A stretch of DNA of 64,000 bases from Rhizohabitans arisaemae (GCF_025996515.1 NZ_BLRH01000035.1:124001-188000), one strand, 5' to 3'. Shown: positions 45,230 to 54,250, numbered from the stretch's first letter. Translations and numbers: made by a program. Notes: generated by a model from the sequence alone, not told the origin.

Positions 45230-45255
45230 GTACCCACTACACAGAGCGTAATCAC
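45230..45255 (-). promoter_or_regulatory. Possible SigB-type promoter of the Asp23 operon
   Basis: On the minus strand GTGA, a 16-base spacer and GGGTAC lie about 30-50 bases upstream of the first gene. The -10 fits the GGGTAy motif of actinomycete SigB-family stress sigma factors. The -35 (GTGA instead of GTTT) is a half match, so this is tentative. Confidence 0.3.
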
Positions 45256-45641
45256 GATGTACCCCCAGAGTTCCGCCGTTCACGCTCGAACAGGCATGGA
45301 ACTGGACAAAAAGGGTGAGGATGATCCCCTTAGCCCGTCGAGCGGTCCCGCCGCCACAACCATCGACGCGGCCATCACCGGTTCCAGGGAGACCGAAGCG
45401 CGCTCCGACCCGAATCAAGATTGGCCCGCACGACACGCGTCGAGGGGTGATCCGAACTGAGTGCTCGCTCACACCCCGCCGGAGTGGCCTCGTGTAAGGG
45501 GATGGCCTGGTCGAGTCGTCCGGCTGTTTGGTAGAAGGTCTCGACACCAAACCGTGCCTATCCGGGCACCGATCACGTTTTGTTGGTTCGCAGCGGCATT
45601 TATCGGCCGACATGATCCATACCAAAGCGGGGTGAACTAGG
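45256..45641. other. Divergent intergenic region between the Asp23 operon and the PAP2 gene
   Basis: About 385 bases with no supportable gene on either strand. Promoters for both divergent units should be here. The section 45540-45640 is somewhat AT-richer. Confidence 0.35.
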
Positions 45642-46466
45642 GTGACCCGCGTGAGCCTGCCTAAGGGGACCGGCAGCGGGTTTTCGCGCCTGGTCGCACG
45701 TGCTCGAACAGTCGCACTTGTCGGGAAGACGGGTGGGCGCCCCGCACCACTCGTCGAAGTGGCACTCCTGCTGCTCGTGATCCTGGTCTTCGTACGACTC
45801 CATTCCGCCGCCGGGAAAGACGTCGCGGCCGCCACCGCCAACGCTCTGGCCTTGCAATCCATCGAGCGGGCCCTCAACCTGGACATCGCCCTGGCGGCGA
45901 ACCGGTGGCTGACCGAGCATCCGGCCCTCATCCAGCCGGCGGTGTACTACTACCGCTTGTACTACCTCGCGATCATCGGTGTGCTGGTGTGGGTCTTCGT
46001 CCGGCACGCCGAGGTCTACGTCAAGGTCCGCCGGACCCTCGTCACGATGATCCTCCTCGTGCTGCCCGTCTTCTGGGCGCTGCCCATGTCGCCCCCGCGG
46101 TTCGCCCTGCCGGGTGTCGTCGACATCATCGCCGAGCACGACATCCTGGGCAGCCACGCTCTGAGCGGCCACGCCGCACGGGAGGTCGAGAACAGCCAGA
46201 ACCTGTATTCGGCGATGCCCAGCATGCACGTGGGGTGGTCGCTGTGGTGCGCGTACGCCGTGTGGTACGCGCTGCGGGTCTCCCATCCGCGACTTGCCCT
46301 GCTGTCGTGGATCTTTCCGCTGGGTATGGCGACGGTCGTGCTCATCACGGGAAACCACTACGTGCTCGACGTCGCCGGAGCGATCGTGTTGCTGGTCGTC
46401 TCCATCGCCGTCGTATCGGCGTGGGGCCGCCTCACCGAGCGCCGATTCGCCCGGTACGGCGCATAG
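45642..46466 (+). CDS. PAP2-superfamily membrane phosphatase/phosphotransferase (inositolphosphotransferase-like)
   Basis: The 274-residue protein has about six membrane helices. It carries the PAP2 motifs SAMPSMHVGWS (near 190-200) and GNHYVLDVAGA (near 235-245), whose histidines and aspartate form the catalytic site on the outer membrane face. The YYYRLYYLAIIGVLVWVF region and overall length match the PAP2_3 group related to Aur1/inositolphosphorylceramide synthase, so it may transfer or remove a lipid phosphate head group. The GTG at 45642 is the likely start, but GTG at 45651 is close by. Confidence 0.82.
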   Translation: MTRVSLPKGTGSGFSRLVARARTVALVGKTGGRPAPLVEVALLLLVILVFVRLHSAAGKDVAAATANALALQSIERALNLDIALAANRWLTEHPALIQPAVYYYRLYYLAIIGVLVWVFVRHAEVYVKVRRTLVTMILLVLPVFWALPMSPPRFALPGVVDIIAEHDILGSHALSGHAAREVENSQNLYSAMPSMHVGWSLWCAYAVWYALRVSHPRLALLSWIFPLGMATVVLITGNHYVLDVAGAIVLLVVSIAVVSAWGRLTERRFARYGA

Positions 46467-47328
46467 CGCGCTCGACCTTCCCCGTAAGTCCTCGCCGAAC
46501 GCGTTGCGCACATGTCCGGCGGACAAGAAGGCCGGCCGCAGGCGCGGGCGACAGGTTGTCGGGTGCCATCCCGCAGTCAGGGATTCCGTCGTCGGTCGCG
46601 CCTACTCAGCCGTCGTGGAGGGTCCTGAGACCTTCGGCGACACCGACCTTGCGGGATCCGGTGCTGCTGGAATGGAGAATGGCTGCGGGGCTTGGGATTC
46701 CTCTAGAAATGATGAAGTTTATTAACGAGTGGAGCGATCAATCAGGCTGTTCATTGCTGCAATTCCCAGGGGAATGATAAGTGGCCGGAGAGGAATCCCG
46801 GCCGCACGGTATGTGCGGGAGGGTTTCCCGTCGAGCCTGGGCCGTAGCTTAGCGCCAACCTCTGCGACTCCGCGCACCACAACCCCGGCGACCGGTTGAC
46901 GTGGGACGGAAGCCGTCCGGGAAGGGGTCCTCACCCAGAGGTCGTGGGAGCCGATCCGCCCGACCTTGTTCGAGCGGAGCCGGTACGGCGGACCGCCCGG
47001 CCGAGCGCTGCGGAGGCCGCCTGGGCCGAGCGAAGCTCCGTACAAAATCCAAATAAGCACGAAATTTCGGGACAACCCACTACAGCACGAGAATCCAGCC
47101 TCATGACGGCTTAAAGATTGCGGATATACCGGAGCGTGTCGACGGACGAAGTGTATTCCCCCTGGTGGAATACCGTTGTTCCAGGCAGACGCCGCTTAAT
47201 GTAAGGATCGCGCTGTTCTGCGGGGCCGGTGAAAGACCGGTGATTGTGCGCTCCATTCCGATCGGCGTGAGGCTGTCGCACGGCCCCCGCGGGTGTCACG
47301 GCTTCGAATTCCTTGGCGGGTTTCACGC
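46467..47328. other. Long intergenic region before the SigK-like gene
   Basis: About 860 bases in which I find no supportable gene, RNA or repeat. Open frames here have poor composition and no ribosome binding sites. The part 46680-46790 and 47040-47110 is AT-richer. A decayed gene or an unrecognised RNA is possible. Confidence 0.4.
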
Positions 47329-47955
47329 ATGAAGACGGGATGTGCGCCGATGCGAGAGGCAGAGCCGATGCGAGAAGCTGAGGAGGATCGGCACTGCTTC
47401 GGGCAGCCGGAGGAGTCGCTCGACGAGCTTCTCCGGGTGGTCGCCCGGGGGGACGAGAAGGCATTCGAACGGCTGTACGCGCAGACCTCCGCCCGGGTGT
47501 ACGGGCTCGTCCGCCGGATTCTGCGGGACTGCGGGCAGTCCGAGGAGGTGGTCCAGGAGATCTTCATGGAGGTCTGGCGGACCGCCGCCCGGTTCGACCC
47601 GGCGAAGGGGAGCGCGGTGGCGTGGGTGATGACGGTGGCGCATCGCCGCAGCGTCGATCGGGTTCGATCGGAGCAGGCGGCGCACGAGCGGGAGCGCGGG
47701 GCGGTCGCCCTTTCCCCGGAACGCCCGCACGATCACGTCTCGGAGAACGTGGAGGACCGCTTGGAGCACGAGCGGGTGCGCCGGTGCCTGGCCTCCCTCA
47801 CCGACCTGCAGCGGGAGTCGATCACTCTCGCCTACTACGAGGGGTACACCCATCAGCAGGTGGCGCAGGTCCTCGCCATCCCGCTCGGGACCGTGAAGAC
47901 CCGGATGCGCGATGGGTTGATCCGGCTCCGCGACTGTCTCGGGGTCGGGGCCTGA
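47329..47955 (+). CDS. ECF RNA polymerase sigma factor, SigK-like
   Basis: The 208-residue protein has sigma region 2 (FERLYAQTSARVYGLVRRILRDCGQSEEVVQEIFMEVWRTAARFDPAKGSAVAWVMTVAHRRSVDRVRSEQA) and region 4 (LTDLQRESITLAYYEGYTHQQVAQVLAIPLGTVKTRMRDGLIRLRDCL). The sequence is characteristic of the SigK/ECF19 group. Several ATGs (47329, 47350, 47368) could start it; I used the first after the upstream open frame, but the region before ESLDELL is not conserved. The next gene encodes a fasciclin protein and carries a SigK-type promoter. No anti-sigma (RskA-like) gene adjoins it, unlike the standard arrangement. Confidence 0.88.
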   Translation: MKTGCAPMREAEPMREAEEDRHCFGQPEESLDELLRVVARGDEKAFERLYAQTSARVYGLVRRILRDCGQSEEVVQEIFMEVWRTAARFDPAKGSAVAWVMTVAHRRSVDRVRSEQAAHERERGAVALSPERPHDHVSENVEDRLEHERVRRCLASLTDLQRESITLAYYEGYTHQQVAQVLAIPLGTVKTRMRDGLIRLRDCLGVGA

Positions 47956-47999
47956 AATACGCTCTTCACTTTAAGTTGCAAATCCTTGACGCCAAGTAG

Positions 48000-48027
48000 C
48001 AATCCACTTGGTCCGGTGCCTCCGAAT
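48000..48027 (+). promoter_or_regulatory. SigK-type (ECF19) promoter of the fasciclin lipoprotein gene
   Basis: CAATCC at 48000-48005 and CCGAAT at 48022-48027 are separated by 16 bases. The mycobacterial SigK consensus is CCATCC, 16-17 bases, CCGAAT, so the -10 matches fully and the -35 at five of six. It lies between the SigK-like gene and the fasciclin gene. Transcription would begin around 48034, giving a leader of about 130 bases. Confidence 0.7.
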
Positions 48028-48165
48028 CCGGAGCGTGGAGACATGCCCGTTCAGGCTCGTCCACGGCGAGGCCGCGCCGCCAGGCGGCGTGCACACGGCG
48101 ATGGTGCCGATTCCGGTACCGCCCGCCTCGATTGCCAGAAAACGATTCAGCACATGGAGGATCAG

Positions 48166-48813
48166 GTGAAGAGGAAGATACTCGCCGTGACGGTGTGCGG
48201 TGCCGCGATGGTGCTGACCGCCTGTGGGTCGAGTGGTACGGCGTCGAGTGGTGCGGCGCAAAACGCGGCGACTGCCCCGATGCCGGAGGTATCGTCTCCT
48301 GCGCCCGAGTCGTCGACGCCCGGCGCGCCCCCGATTCCCGGCAAGCCGTTCGGTCCCGCCTGCGCGGCGATCCCCGAGACGGGTAAGGGCAGCCTGGAGG
48401 AGATGGCCAAGGAGCCGGTCGCCACGGCGCTGGCGTCCAACCCCGAACTGTCGGTGTTCACCAAGGCCGTCGACAAGGCGGACCTGGCCGAGAAGCTGAA
48501 CAAGAAGGAGGACATCACGGTGTTCGCCCCGACCAACGAGGCGTTCGCCAAGATTCCTGCGGATCAGCTTGAGAAGGCCATGAAGGACGAGACCCTGCTG
48601 ACCAAGATTCTCAAGTTCCACGTCGTGGAGGGACGCAAGACCCCGACCGACCTGCAGAACGGCAGCTTCACCACCCTGGAGGGCGGCACGATCACCACGT
48701 CGGGCTCCGGACAGGAGTTCAAGGTCGACGACAAGGCCAACGTCGTCTGCGGCGACATCAACACCAAGAACGCCACCGTGTACGTCATCGACTCGGTGCT
48801 CATGCCTCAGTAG
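48166..48813 (+). CDS. Fasciclin-domain lipoprotein (MPT70/MPT83-like)
   Basis: The 215-residue protein has a lipoprotein signal (KRKILAVTVCGAAMVLTAC, lipobox cysteine at 20), a Ser/Pro-rich linker and one FAS1 domain (about 75-215) with VFAPTNEAFAKIP and ILKFHVVEGRKTPTDL, ending NATVYVIDSVLMPQ. FAS1 proteins act in surface adhesion. The GTG at 48166 has GGAGG seven bases upstream and places the signal at the N-terminus. Upstream in-frame ATGs at 48043 and 48154 would bury it. In mycobacteria MPT70/MPT83 are the main targets of SigK, which the gene order and promoter here reproduce. Confidence 0.9.
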   Translation: MKRKILAVTVCGAAMVLTACGSSGTASSGAAQNAATAPMPEVSSPAPESSTPGAPPIPGKPFGPACAAIPETGKGSLEEMAKEPVATALASNPELSVFTKAVDKADLAEKLNKKEDITVFAPTNEAFAKIPADQLEKAMKDETLLTKILKFHVVEGRKTPTDLQNGSFTTLEGGTITTSGSGQEFKVDDKANVVCGDINTKNATVYVIDSVLMPQ

Positions 48814-48820
48814 GCGACAT

Positions 48821-48858
48821 CGTGACGAGGGGCCGGGACTTCCCGGCCCCTCGTCACG
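48821..48858. terminator. Very strong hairpin between convergent genes
   Basis: An 18-base perfectly complementary stem (48821-48838 and 48841-48858, starting CGTGACGAGG) lies 8 bases after the fasciclin stop and 16 bases before the stop of the convergent PH-domain gene. It is almost certainly a bidirectional terminator. Confidence 0.88.
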
Positions 48859-48873
48859 GCCCCCGTCGGTGGG

Positions 48874-50451
48874 TTATCGAGGGGAGTCAGCCGATACGGG
48901 CGCAGGCGCGTTGTCGTACTCGATGAACGGCGTGAGCAGGCCGGGAACGGCCCGGTCGGCGAGCGCCAGCCCCTCGTCGAAGGCGACGTCCACCACCTGG
49001 TAGGCACCCGACCCCGCCGCCGTGGTCGCCTCGACGGTGAGGAGCCCCAACCGCCGCTGCAGAATCGACTGCTTGAGGGTGAAACCGACGATTCCGGTAC
49101 GGCGGAGCGAGACCTTCCGGCGGACGAAGGTGCCGGAACGCGCGATCAGATAGCCGCCGCTGAGCCGATGACCAAGGCTGCGGTAGGCGTCCAGGGCCAG
49201 CAGGAGCGCCGGCGCGATCAGGGCGAGCGTGACGTAGGGCGCCCAGGCGGGGACCACCGGAATCCAGAGGGCCGCCAGACCCGTTCCGGCCGTAAGGATC
49301 ACCGGGGTGACGACCGCCCCCACCAGCCTGCGCCGTCTGGCCGTGGGGGGATGGACGCGCAGCCGTACCGGCTCCTCGCCCACGGGCACGTCCCCCAGAA
49401 CCTCGGCGCCCACTCGCTCGGCCAGATTCACGGGCAGGGGAGGGGCGAGCGCCTTCGCGCTCTCGGTCGCCCCCTCCTCGTCCTTCTTCAACCCGGAGGC
49501 GATCACGTTGACCCGGGCGCCGCCGCCCCAGCGGAGCGGGAGCGGTTCGGCTATCTCGACGCCGCGCAGCCGCTTCGTCTTCAACGTGATCGACTTGGCG
49601 GTGAGCAGTCCCCGCCGGATGCGGAGCGTGTCCCCCGACTCGCGCTCCAGCCGATACTGCCACCACGCCTCGGCGAAGAAGACCAGCGAGGCGATCAGGC
49701 CGACCAGCAGGTTCGCCGCCACGGCCACCACCACCATGAGCCAGATCGGCAGCGCGGTGAACTCCGCCCACAGGGTCCGCACGACCTGCATCTCCTCGGG
49801 TTCGCCGACCGTGTCCAGCGCCCGGTAGATCGCGAAGACGAGGGCGGTGCCGCCGACGAACATCCAGACCGTGAGGGGGGCGTATCGGATCCACGCCCAG
49901 TTCAGGGTGAGGATGGCCGGGTCGGCTTTCCCCCGCGCCTGCGCCTGCTCCTGCGCCTGGACCGCGGCGGGTGCGGCGGAGTCGAGCAGTTCACGGCGGA
50001 GTTCCTCGGCCCGGGCGAGGGAGATCGGGTCGAGTTTGAACTCGTCCTGGGAGTCGCCGCCGGTCTTCTCCCCGGTCCCCACCACGACGCTGCGCAGACC
50101 GAGGACGCGGTGGACCGGTTTGGCGGTGAAGTCCACCACGCGGATCCGATCCCGTGGGATGAACTGGTGTTTCCTGATGAACAGGCCCGACCGGAGTTCG
50201 AAGCGCTCGGGGGTGACCCGATACCAGGTGACCCGCCAGTAGACGAAGTCGAGGGCGACGAACGCCGCGATGGCGAGGAGGGCGAGTCCCACCACCGCCG
50301 CGGCGATGAGCGGGATCGTCAGGTCCCGGTTGAACAGGAAGACGACGACCGGAACGGAGAACAGGGGGACGGCCTGCGCCACGGACAGCACCGTGTAGAG
50401 ATGGGTCTTGCGGTCGAGCCGCTCCCACCCCCGGGTTTGCGACTCGCTCAT
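48874..50451 (-). CDS. PH-domain membrane protein (YdbT-like)
   Basis: The 525-residue protein has several membrane segments (about 25-45, 50-72, 195-215, 240-265, 370-410) alternating with three bacterial PH-2 domains: WYRVTPERFELRSGLFIRKHQFIPRDRIRVVDF, DTLRIRRGLLTAKSITLKTKRLRGVEI and GYLIARSGTFVRRKVSLRRTGIVGF. The YdbS/YdbT pair is found across Gram-positive bacteria and linked to envelope stress tolerance. The ATG at 50451 overlaps the upstream stop by 4 bases. Confidence 0.88.
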   Translation of the reverse strand: MSESQTRGWERLDRKTHLYTVLSVAQAVPLFSVPVVVFLFNRDLTIPLIAAAVVGLALLAIAAFVALDFVYWRVTWYRVTPERFELRSGLFIRKHQFIPRDRIRVVDFTAKPVHRVLGLRSVVVGTGEKTGGDSQDEFKLDPISLARAEELRRELLDSAAPAAVQAQEQAQARGKADPAILTLNWAWIRYAPLTVWMFVGGTALVFAIYRALDTVGEPEEMQVVRTLWAEFTALPIWLMVVVAVAANLLVGLIASLVFFAEAWWQYRLERESGDTLRIRRGLLTAKSITLKTKRLRGVEIAEPLPLRWGGGARVNVIASGLKKDEEGATESAKALAPPLPVNLAERVGAEVLGDVPVGEEPVRLRVHPPTARRRRLVGAVVTPVILTAGTGLAALWIPVVPAWAPYVTLALIAPALLLALDAYRSLGHRLSGGYLIARSGTFVRRKVSLRRTGIVGFTLKQSILQRRLGLLTVEATTAAGSGAYQVVDVAFDEGLALADRAVPGLLTPFIEYDNAPAPVSADSPR

Positions 50452-50939
50452 GTGGCGTCCCCGGGAGTCGCCTGGGTGATCTCGGTCAGCCGCCGGGTGA
50501 GTTCGGCGGCGAGCTCCTGATCGAGGCCGACGATGCGCAGCGCACCCGCGGTCGAGGCGGTGGTCACCGTGACGTCGGAGATCCCGTACCGGCGCTGCAG
50601 CGGACCCTGGGCCGTGTCCACGGTCTGAATCCGGGACATCGGGGCGATCCGCCACTCCTGGAAGATCCATCCGGTCTTGGTGTAGACCGCTTCGTCGGTG
50701 ACCTCCCAGCGGTTGAGGCGGTAGTGCATGCGCGGCACGATCGGGATGGGGATGAGCAGGATCAGCGCGAGGACGACGAGTCCGGCGGTAAGCCAGATCA
50801 CGCCCGATGTGAAGATCAGGTGGAGCGTGGTGAGCACGGCCAGGAGGGGCACCGCGAACAGCAGCGACTGCACCGTCCACCAGATGACGACGCGGGGGTC
50901 GGCCTGATGACGGGGGGGCCGCAGGTTGACGCCGTTCAT
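50448..50939 (-). CDS. PH-domain membrane protein (YdbS-like)
   Basis: The 163-residue protein has two membrane segments (about 18-40 and 46-68) and one PH-2 domain (RLNRWEVTDEAVYTKTGWIFQEWRIAPMSRIQTVDTAQGPLQRRYGISDVTVTTAS). It overlaps YdbT-like by 4 bases and starts on the stop of the small membrane gene, so the three form one operon. Confidence 0.88.
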   Translation of the reverse strand: MNGVNLRPPRHQADPRVVIWWTVQSLLFAVPLLAVLTTLHLIFTSGVIWLTAGLVVLALILLIPIPIVPRMHYRLNRWEVTDEAVYTKTGWIFQEWRIAPMSRIQTVDTAQGPLQRRYGISDVTVTTASTAGALRIVGLDQELAAELTRRLTEITQATPGDAT

Positions 50940-51163
50940 CACGTGTCTTCCTTCGCCTTGCCGCGACTCCTGGACTCGACGGCGAGGAGGAGGGCCACGC
51001 CGAGGGCACCCAGCGCGATGCTCGCGTAGATCTCGTATCCGTCCAGGAAGGTCAGATGGTTCACGAGCCACCAGCTCTTCGAGCCTCCGGCGAGGTTGTT
51101 CACGAGCCCGCCGACCGCCTGGATCAGGATGAGCGTCGTGAGGAGCTGCAGGAGTCCTTTCAT
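50939..51163 (-). CDS. Small membrane protein upstream of the PH-domain pair
   Basis: The 74-residue protein has two hydrophobic segments (about 4-22 and 46-64) and a charged C-terminal tail (ESRSRGKAKED). I do not recognise a family. The ATG at 51163 is followed by a typical membrane N-terminus; the open frame upstream to 51199 is not convincing. It is divergent from the histidine kinase gene across 107 bases, so the two-component system may control this operon. Confidence 0.7.
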   Translation of the reverse strand: MKGLLQLLTTLILIQAVGGLVNNLAGGSKSWWLVNHLTFLDGYEIYASIALGALGVALLLAVESRSRGKAKEDT

Positions 51164-51270
51164 GATTCCATCGTGGCGATCCGGGCGGTTTACCCACACC
51201 TTTCTTAGGGAGGTGCGGCATCGACTTTGGTTGGTATCTCGCAGTCCCGCAGTACACCTAACCTCATGGC

Positions 51271-52488
51271 ATGCGCAGGCCGGAGTATCAGACGCTGCTC
51301 CCCGCGGGGTTGCTCGACGGTCCCCGGCACGGGGGGCGGGTCCGGCGTTCCACCAGGGATTGGCTGGTCGACATCCTGTGCTTCCTGTTCGCGGTGGGCG
51401 CCGGTCTGGCGATCGCGCAGGATGTGGCGAACAGCCCGACGATGACCGGCGGCCGCCTGCTCGTCGAGCAGATCGTCGGCGGACTCGCCTGCGTCGCCCT
51501 CTGGTTCCGGCGTCGCTGGCCGGCGGCCCTCGGGCTGGTGTCGGTGCCGGTCACCCTGGTCTCGGACCTGGCGGCCGGTGCCGTCATGGTCCTCGTCTTC
51601 ACGGTCGCCGTCCACCGGCCCTTCCGCTGGGTGCTCGTCATCGGCGGCCTGCACATCGTGACGGTCGTGCCTTATTTGGTGTTGCGTCCGGATCCGGCGA
51701 CCCCGATCTGGATGACCGTGCTGATCGGCACTCTGATCATCGCCGTCGTCTCCGTCTGGGGGATGCTGGTCCGCGCCCGCAGGGAGTTGGTGCACTCCCT
51801 CAGGGAGCGCACCGTCCGGGCCGAGAGCGAGGCCGCGCTCCGGGTCGAGCGGGCCCGCCAGCTGGAGCGCCAGCGGATCGCCAGGGAGATGCACGACGTG
51901 CTCGCGCACCGCATCTCCCTGCTGAGCCTGCACGCGGGGGCGTTGGAGTTCCGTCCGGACGCCCCGTCCGAGGAGATCGCCAGGGCCGCCGGGGCGATCC
52001 GCACCAGCGCGCATCAGGCGCTCCAGGACCTGCGCGAGGTGATCGGGGTGCTGCGCGGCCCGTACGGGCAGCCGGACGGCACGCCGGAACGCCCGCAACC
52101 GAAGCTGGCCGATCTCCCGGCGCTCATCGAGGAGTCCCGGGAGGCCGGCGCCGAGGTGACCTTCGACATCACGCTGGAGGACCTGGGCTCCGTCCCCGAG
52201 GGCCTCGGCCGCAACATCTACCGGATCGCCCAGGAGGGGCTGACCAATGCCCGCAAACACGCTCAGGGCAGACAGGTGCGGGTGACCGTCGCGGGCTCGC
52301 CGGGTACCGGCCTCGCCGTGGAGATCCGCAACCACCTGCCGTCCGGCGGAGTCACGGAGATCCCCGGCACCGGTACGGGACTCATCGGGTTGAAGGAGCG
52401 GGCCGACCTGGTCGGGGGAAGTCTGGAACACGGACCGACGCTCGGCGGGGAATTCCGGCTCCGGGCGTGGCTACCCTGGTCGGCATGA
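51271..52488 (+). CDS. Sensor histidine kinase, NarL/DesK type (HisKA_3)
   Basis: The 405-residue protein has about five membrane helices in its first 165 residues without a large external loop, a coiled linker (ERTVRAESEAALRVERARQLERQ) and the HisKA_3 dimerisation motif REMHDVLAHRISLL with phospho-acceptor H208. A Bergerat ATPase domain follows with IAQEGLTNARKHA and the G-box GTGTGLIGLKERADLVGG. Such kinases sense membrane or envelope conditions. The stop overlaps the response regulator start as ATGA. Confidence 0.92.
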   Translation: MRRPEYQTLLPAGLLDGPRHGGRVRRSTRDWLVDILCFLFAVGAGLAIAQDVANSPTMTGGRLLVEQIVGGLACVALWFRRRWPAALGLVSVPVTLVSDLAAGAVMVLVFTVAVHRPFRWVLVIGGLHIVTVVPYLVLRPDPATPIWMTVLIGTLIIAVVSVWGMLVRARRELVHSLRERTVRAESEAALRVERARQLERQRIAREMHDVLAHRISLLSLHAGALEFRPDAPSEEIARAAGAIRTSAHQALQDLREVIGVLRGPYGQPDGTPERPQPKLADLPALIEESREAGAEVTFDITLEDLGSVPEGLGRNIYRIAQEGLTNARKHAQGRQVRVTVAGSPGTGLAVEIRNHLPSGGVTEIPGTGTGLIGLKERADLVGGSLEHGPTLGGEFRLRAWLPWSA

Positions 52489-53138
52489 ACATCAGGGTCG
52501 CGATAGTGGACGACGACGCCCTCGTCCGGGCCGGGTTGTCGATGATCCTCGGCGGCACCGACGACCTGGTGGTCGTCGGCGAGGCCGCGGACGGGGCCGA
52601 CGTGCCCGACCTGGTGAGCCGGCTCGAACCCGACGTCGTGCTGATGGACATCAGGATGCCGAAGGTGGACGGGCTCACCGCCACCGAGCGGCTGCGCGGG
52701 CGGGAGCGCGCCCCCGAGGTCGTGGTGCTGACGACCTTCAACGCCGACGCGCACGTCCTGCGGGCGCTACGCGCAGGGGCGGCCGGGTTCCTGCTCAAGG
52801 ACACGCCCCCGGCGGAGATCGTCGCGGCCATCCGCAAGGTCGCCCGGGGGGAGCCGATCCTGTCGCCGACGGTCACCCGGCAGCTGATCGCACACGTCTC
52901 CGGGGGAGAGGACGACTCCCGGCGCACTCGGGCCCGGGAGCTGGTCGCCCGGCTGAGCGAGCGGGAGCGGGAGGTCGCCGTCTCGGTGGCGCAGGGCAGG
53001 TCCAACGCCGAGATCGGCGCCGAGCTCTACATGAGCGTGGCCACCGTGAAGGCCTACGTCTCCAGGATCATGGCGAAGCTGGACATGAACAACCGGGTCC
53101 AGGTGGCGCTGCTGGTCCACGACTCCGATCCGTACTAG
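52485..53138 (+). CDS. Response regulator, NarL/LuxR type
   Basis: The 217-residue protein has a receiver domain (about 3-118) with acidic pocket VDDD, phospho-acceptor D55 in VVLMDIRMP and conserved lysine in FLLKDTPP, then a LuxR-type helix-turn-helix (LSEREREVAVSVAQGRSNAEIGAELYMSVATVKAYVSRIMAKLDMNNRVQVALL). It is the cognate partner of the overlapping histidine kinase gene. Likely targets include the divergent PH-domain operon. Confidence 0.93.
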   Translation: MNIRVAIVDDDALVRAGLSMILGGTDDLVVVGEAADGADVPDLVSRLEPDVVLMDIRMPKVDGLTATERLRGRERAPEVVVLTTFNADAHVLRALRAGAAGFLLKDTPPAEIVAAIRKVARGEPILSPTVTRQLIAHVSGGEDDSRRTRARELVARLSEREREVAVSVAQGRSNAEIGAELYMSVATVKAYVSRIMAKLDMNNRVQVALLVHDSDPY

Positions 53139-54250
53139 GCGAGCAGGTCCTCACGTCTGCGGCGGAACCGGCCCGCGGCGTCGTGCCGTCCGAGGACCGT
53201 CATGATCTCGCTCATCGTGTCGAGTGTCTCGGCGAGCGAGGGGCGGTGCAGGTGCGGGTCCTCGCTGAAGAGGCGCTCTTCGATGGCGAGCGTCCGGGCC
53301 ATGGCGTCCAGTGCCTCCAGGTGCCGCCCGCGCATCCGCAGATACTCCCCGAGCCCGCTGAGGAGGACCGACAGGAGCAGCGGGTCGGGGTCGGGTGCGC
53401 TCTCGTGGATCTGTACGGCGCGCCGCGCCAGCCGTACCGCCTCCGCGTAGTTGCCGAGTTTGGCCTGGCAGAACGCGTGTCGGCTGACGGCGTGGGCGTG
53501 TTTGCCCGGGTGGGTGCCGAGTGCGGACCAGAGCATGTCCGCGTAGTTCATGACCCGGGAGGCGTCCATCGTCCGGTTGATCTTCAACAGGTTGAGCCCG
53601 AGCGCCACGTAGGCTTCGGCGAGCGCCCGGTCGGGCTCGTCGCCGAGCCGCTCCTCCAGCAGCGCGATGAGCTGGGCCGCCGCGTCCGCCGCGTCGTCGT
53701 ATCTGCCGATCTTGGACAGGTGGCCGCACATCCGGCTGAGCGAGCACTCCAGGTCCGGTCCGATCCCCAGAGGGTCCCGCTCGAAGAGTTCCCGGCGGAT
53801 GGCCACCGCCCGCTCGATCGCCGCGGCGGCCTCGGCACCCCGGCCCAGCGCCCCCAGGTAGGCGGTGGTGTTGTACAGCACCAGGGCCACGCCGGCCGGG
53901 TACTCCGGCAGGTCTTCGAAGATCTCCAGCGCGCGCTCCGCCGTACGCAGCGCCGCGTGGTTGAGGCCGAGCGCGCTCTGCTGGACGCTGAGGCTGTTCA
54001 GCGCGTTGGCCAGGCCGGCCCGGGTGTCGGGGTCGGTGAGGTCGAGCCGCTCGTACAGGACCACGGAGCGTTGCGCGGCCGCCGCCGCGGCCTCGGGCCG
54101 GTCCGTCGCGCCGAGCCGGGTGCAGCGTCTATTCCAAGCGGCGGCCAGATCCGCGACGATCTGGTGCGCCGGTAGATCCGTCAGCGGGGCCACCCTCACC
54201 TGTGTCAGGCTACTCTCAGGATGGCGTTCATGCCGGGCGGTTGTCGTCAT
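53135..54250 (-). CDS. Tetratricopeptide-repeat protein
   Basis: The 371-residue protein is nearly all helical repeats with TPR signatures such as ALNSLSVQQSALGLNHAALRTAERALEIF, AYLGALGRGAEAAAAIERAVAI and FCQAKLGNYAEAVRLARRAVQI. No catalytic or DNA-binding domain is present, so it probably mediates protein contacts. Its stop overlaps the stop of the convergent response regulator gene by 4 bases, leaving no room for a terminator between them. Confidence 0.82.
   Translation of the reverse strand: MTTTARHERHPESSLTQVRVAPLTDLPAHQIVADLAAAWNRRCTRLGATDRPEAAAAAAQRSVVLYERLDLTDPDTRAGLANALNSLSVQQSALGLNHAALRTAERALEIFEDLPEYPAGVALVLYNTTAYLGALGRGAEAAAAIERAVAIRRELFERDPLGIGPDLECSLSRMCGHLSKIGRYDDAADAAAQLIALLEERLGDEPDRALAEAYVALGLNLLKINRTMDASRVMNYADMLWSALGTHPGKHAHAVSRHAFCQAKLGNYAEAVRLARRAVQIHESAPDPDPLLLSVLLSGLGEYLRMRGRHLEALDAMARTLAIEERLFSEDPHLHRPSLAETLDTMSEIMTVLGRHDAAGRFRRRREDLLA

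Noticed and set aside
46467-47328. Several 60-140-codon frames in the long gap before the sigma factor gene
   Set aside because: None has a ribosome binding site, family motif or coherent composition.
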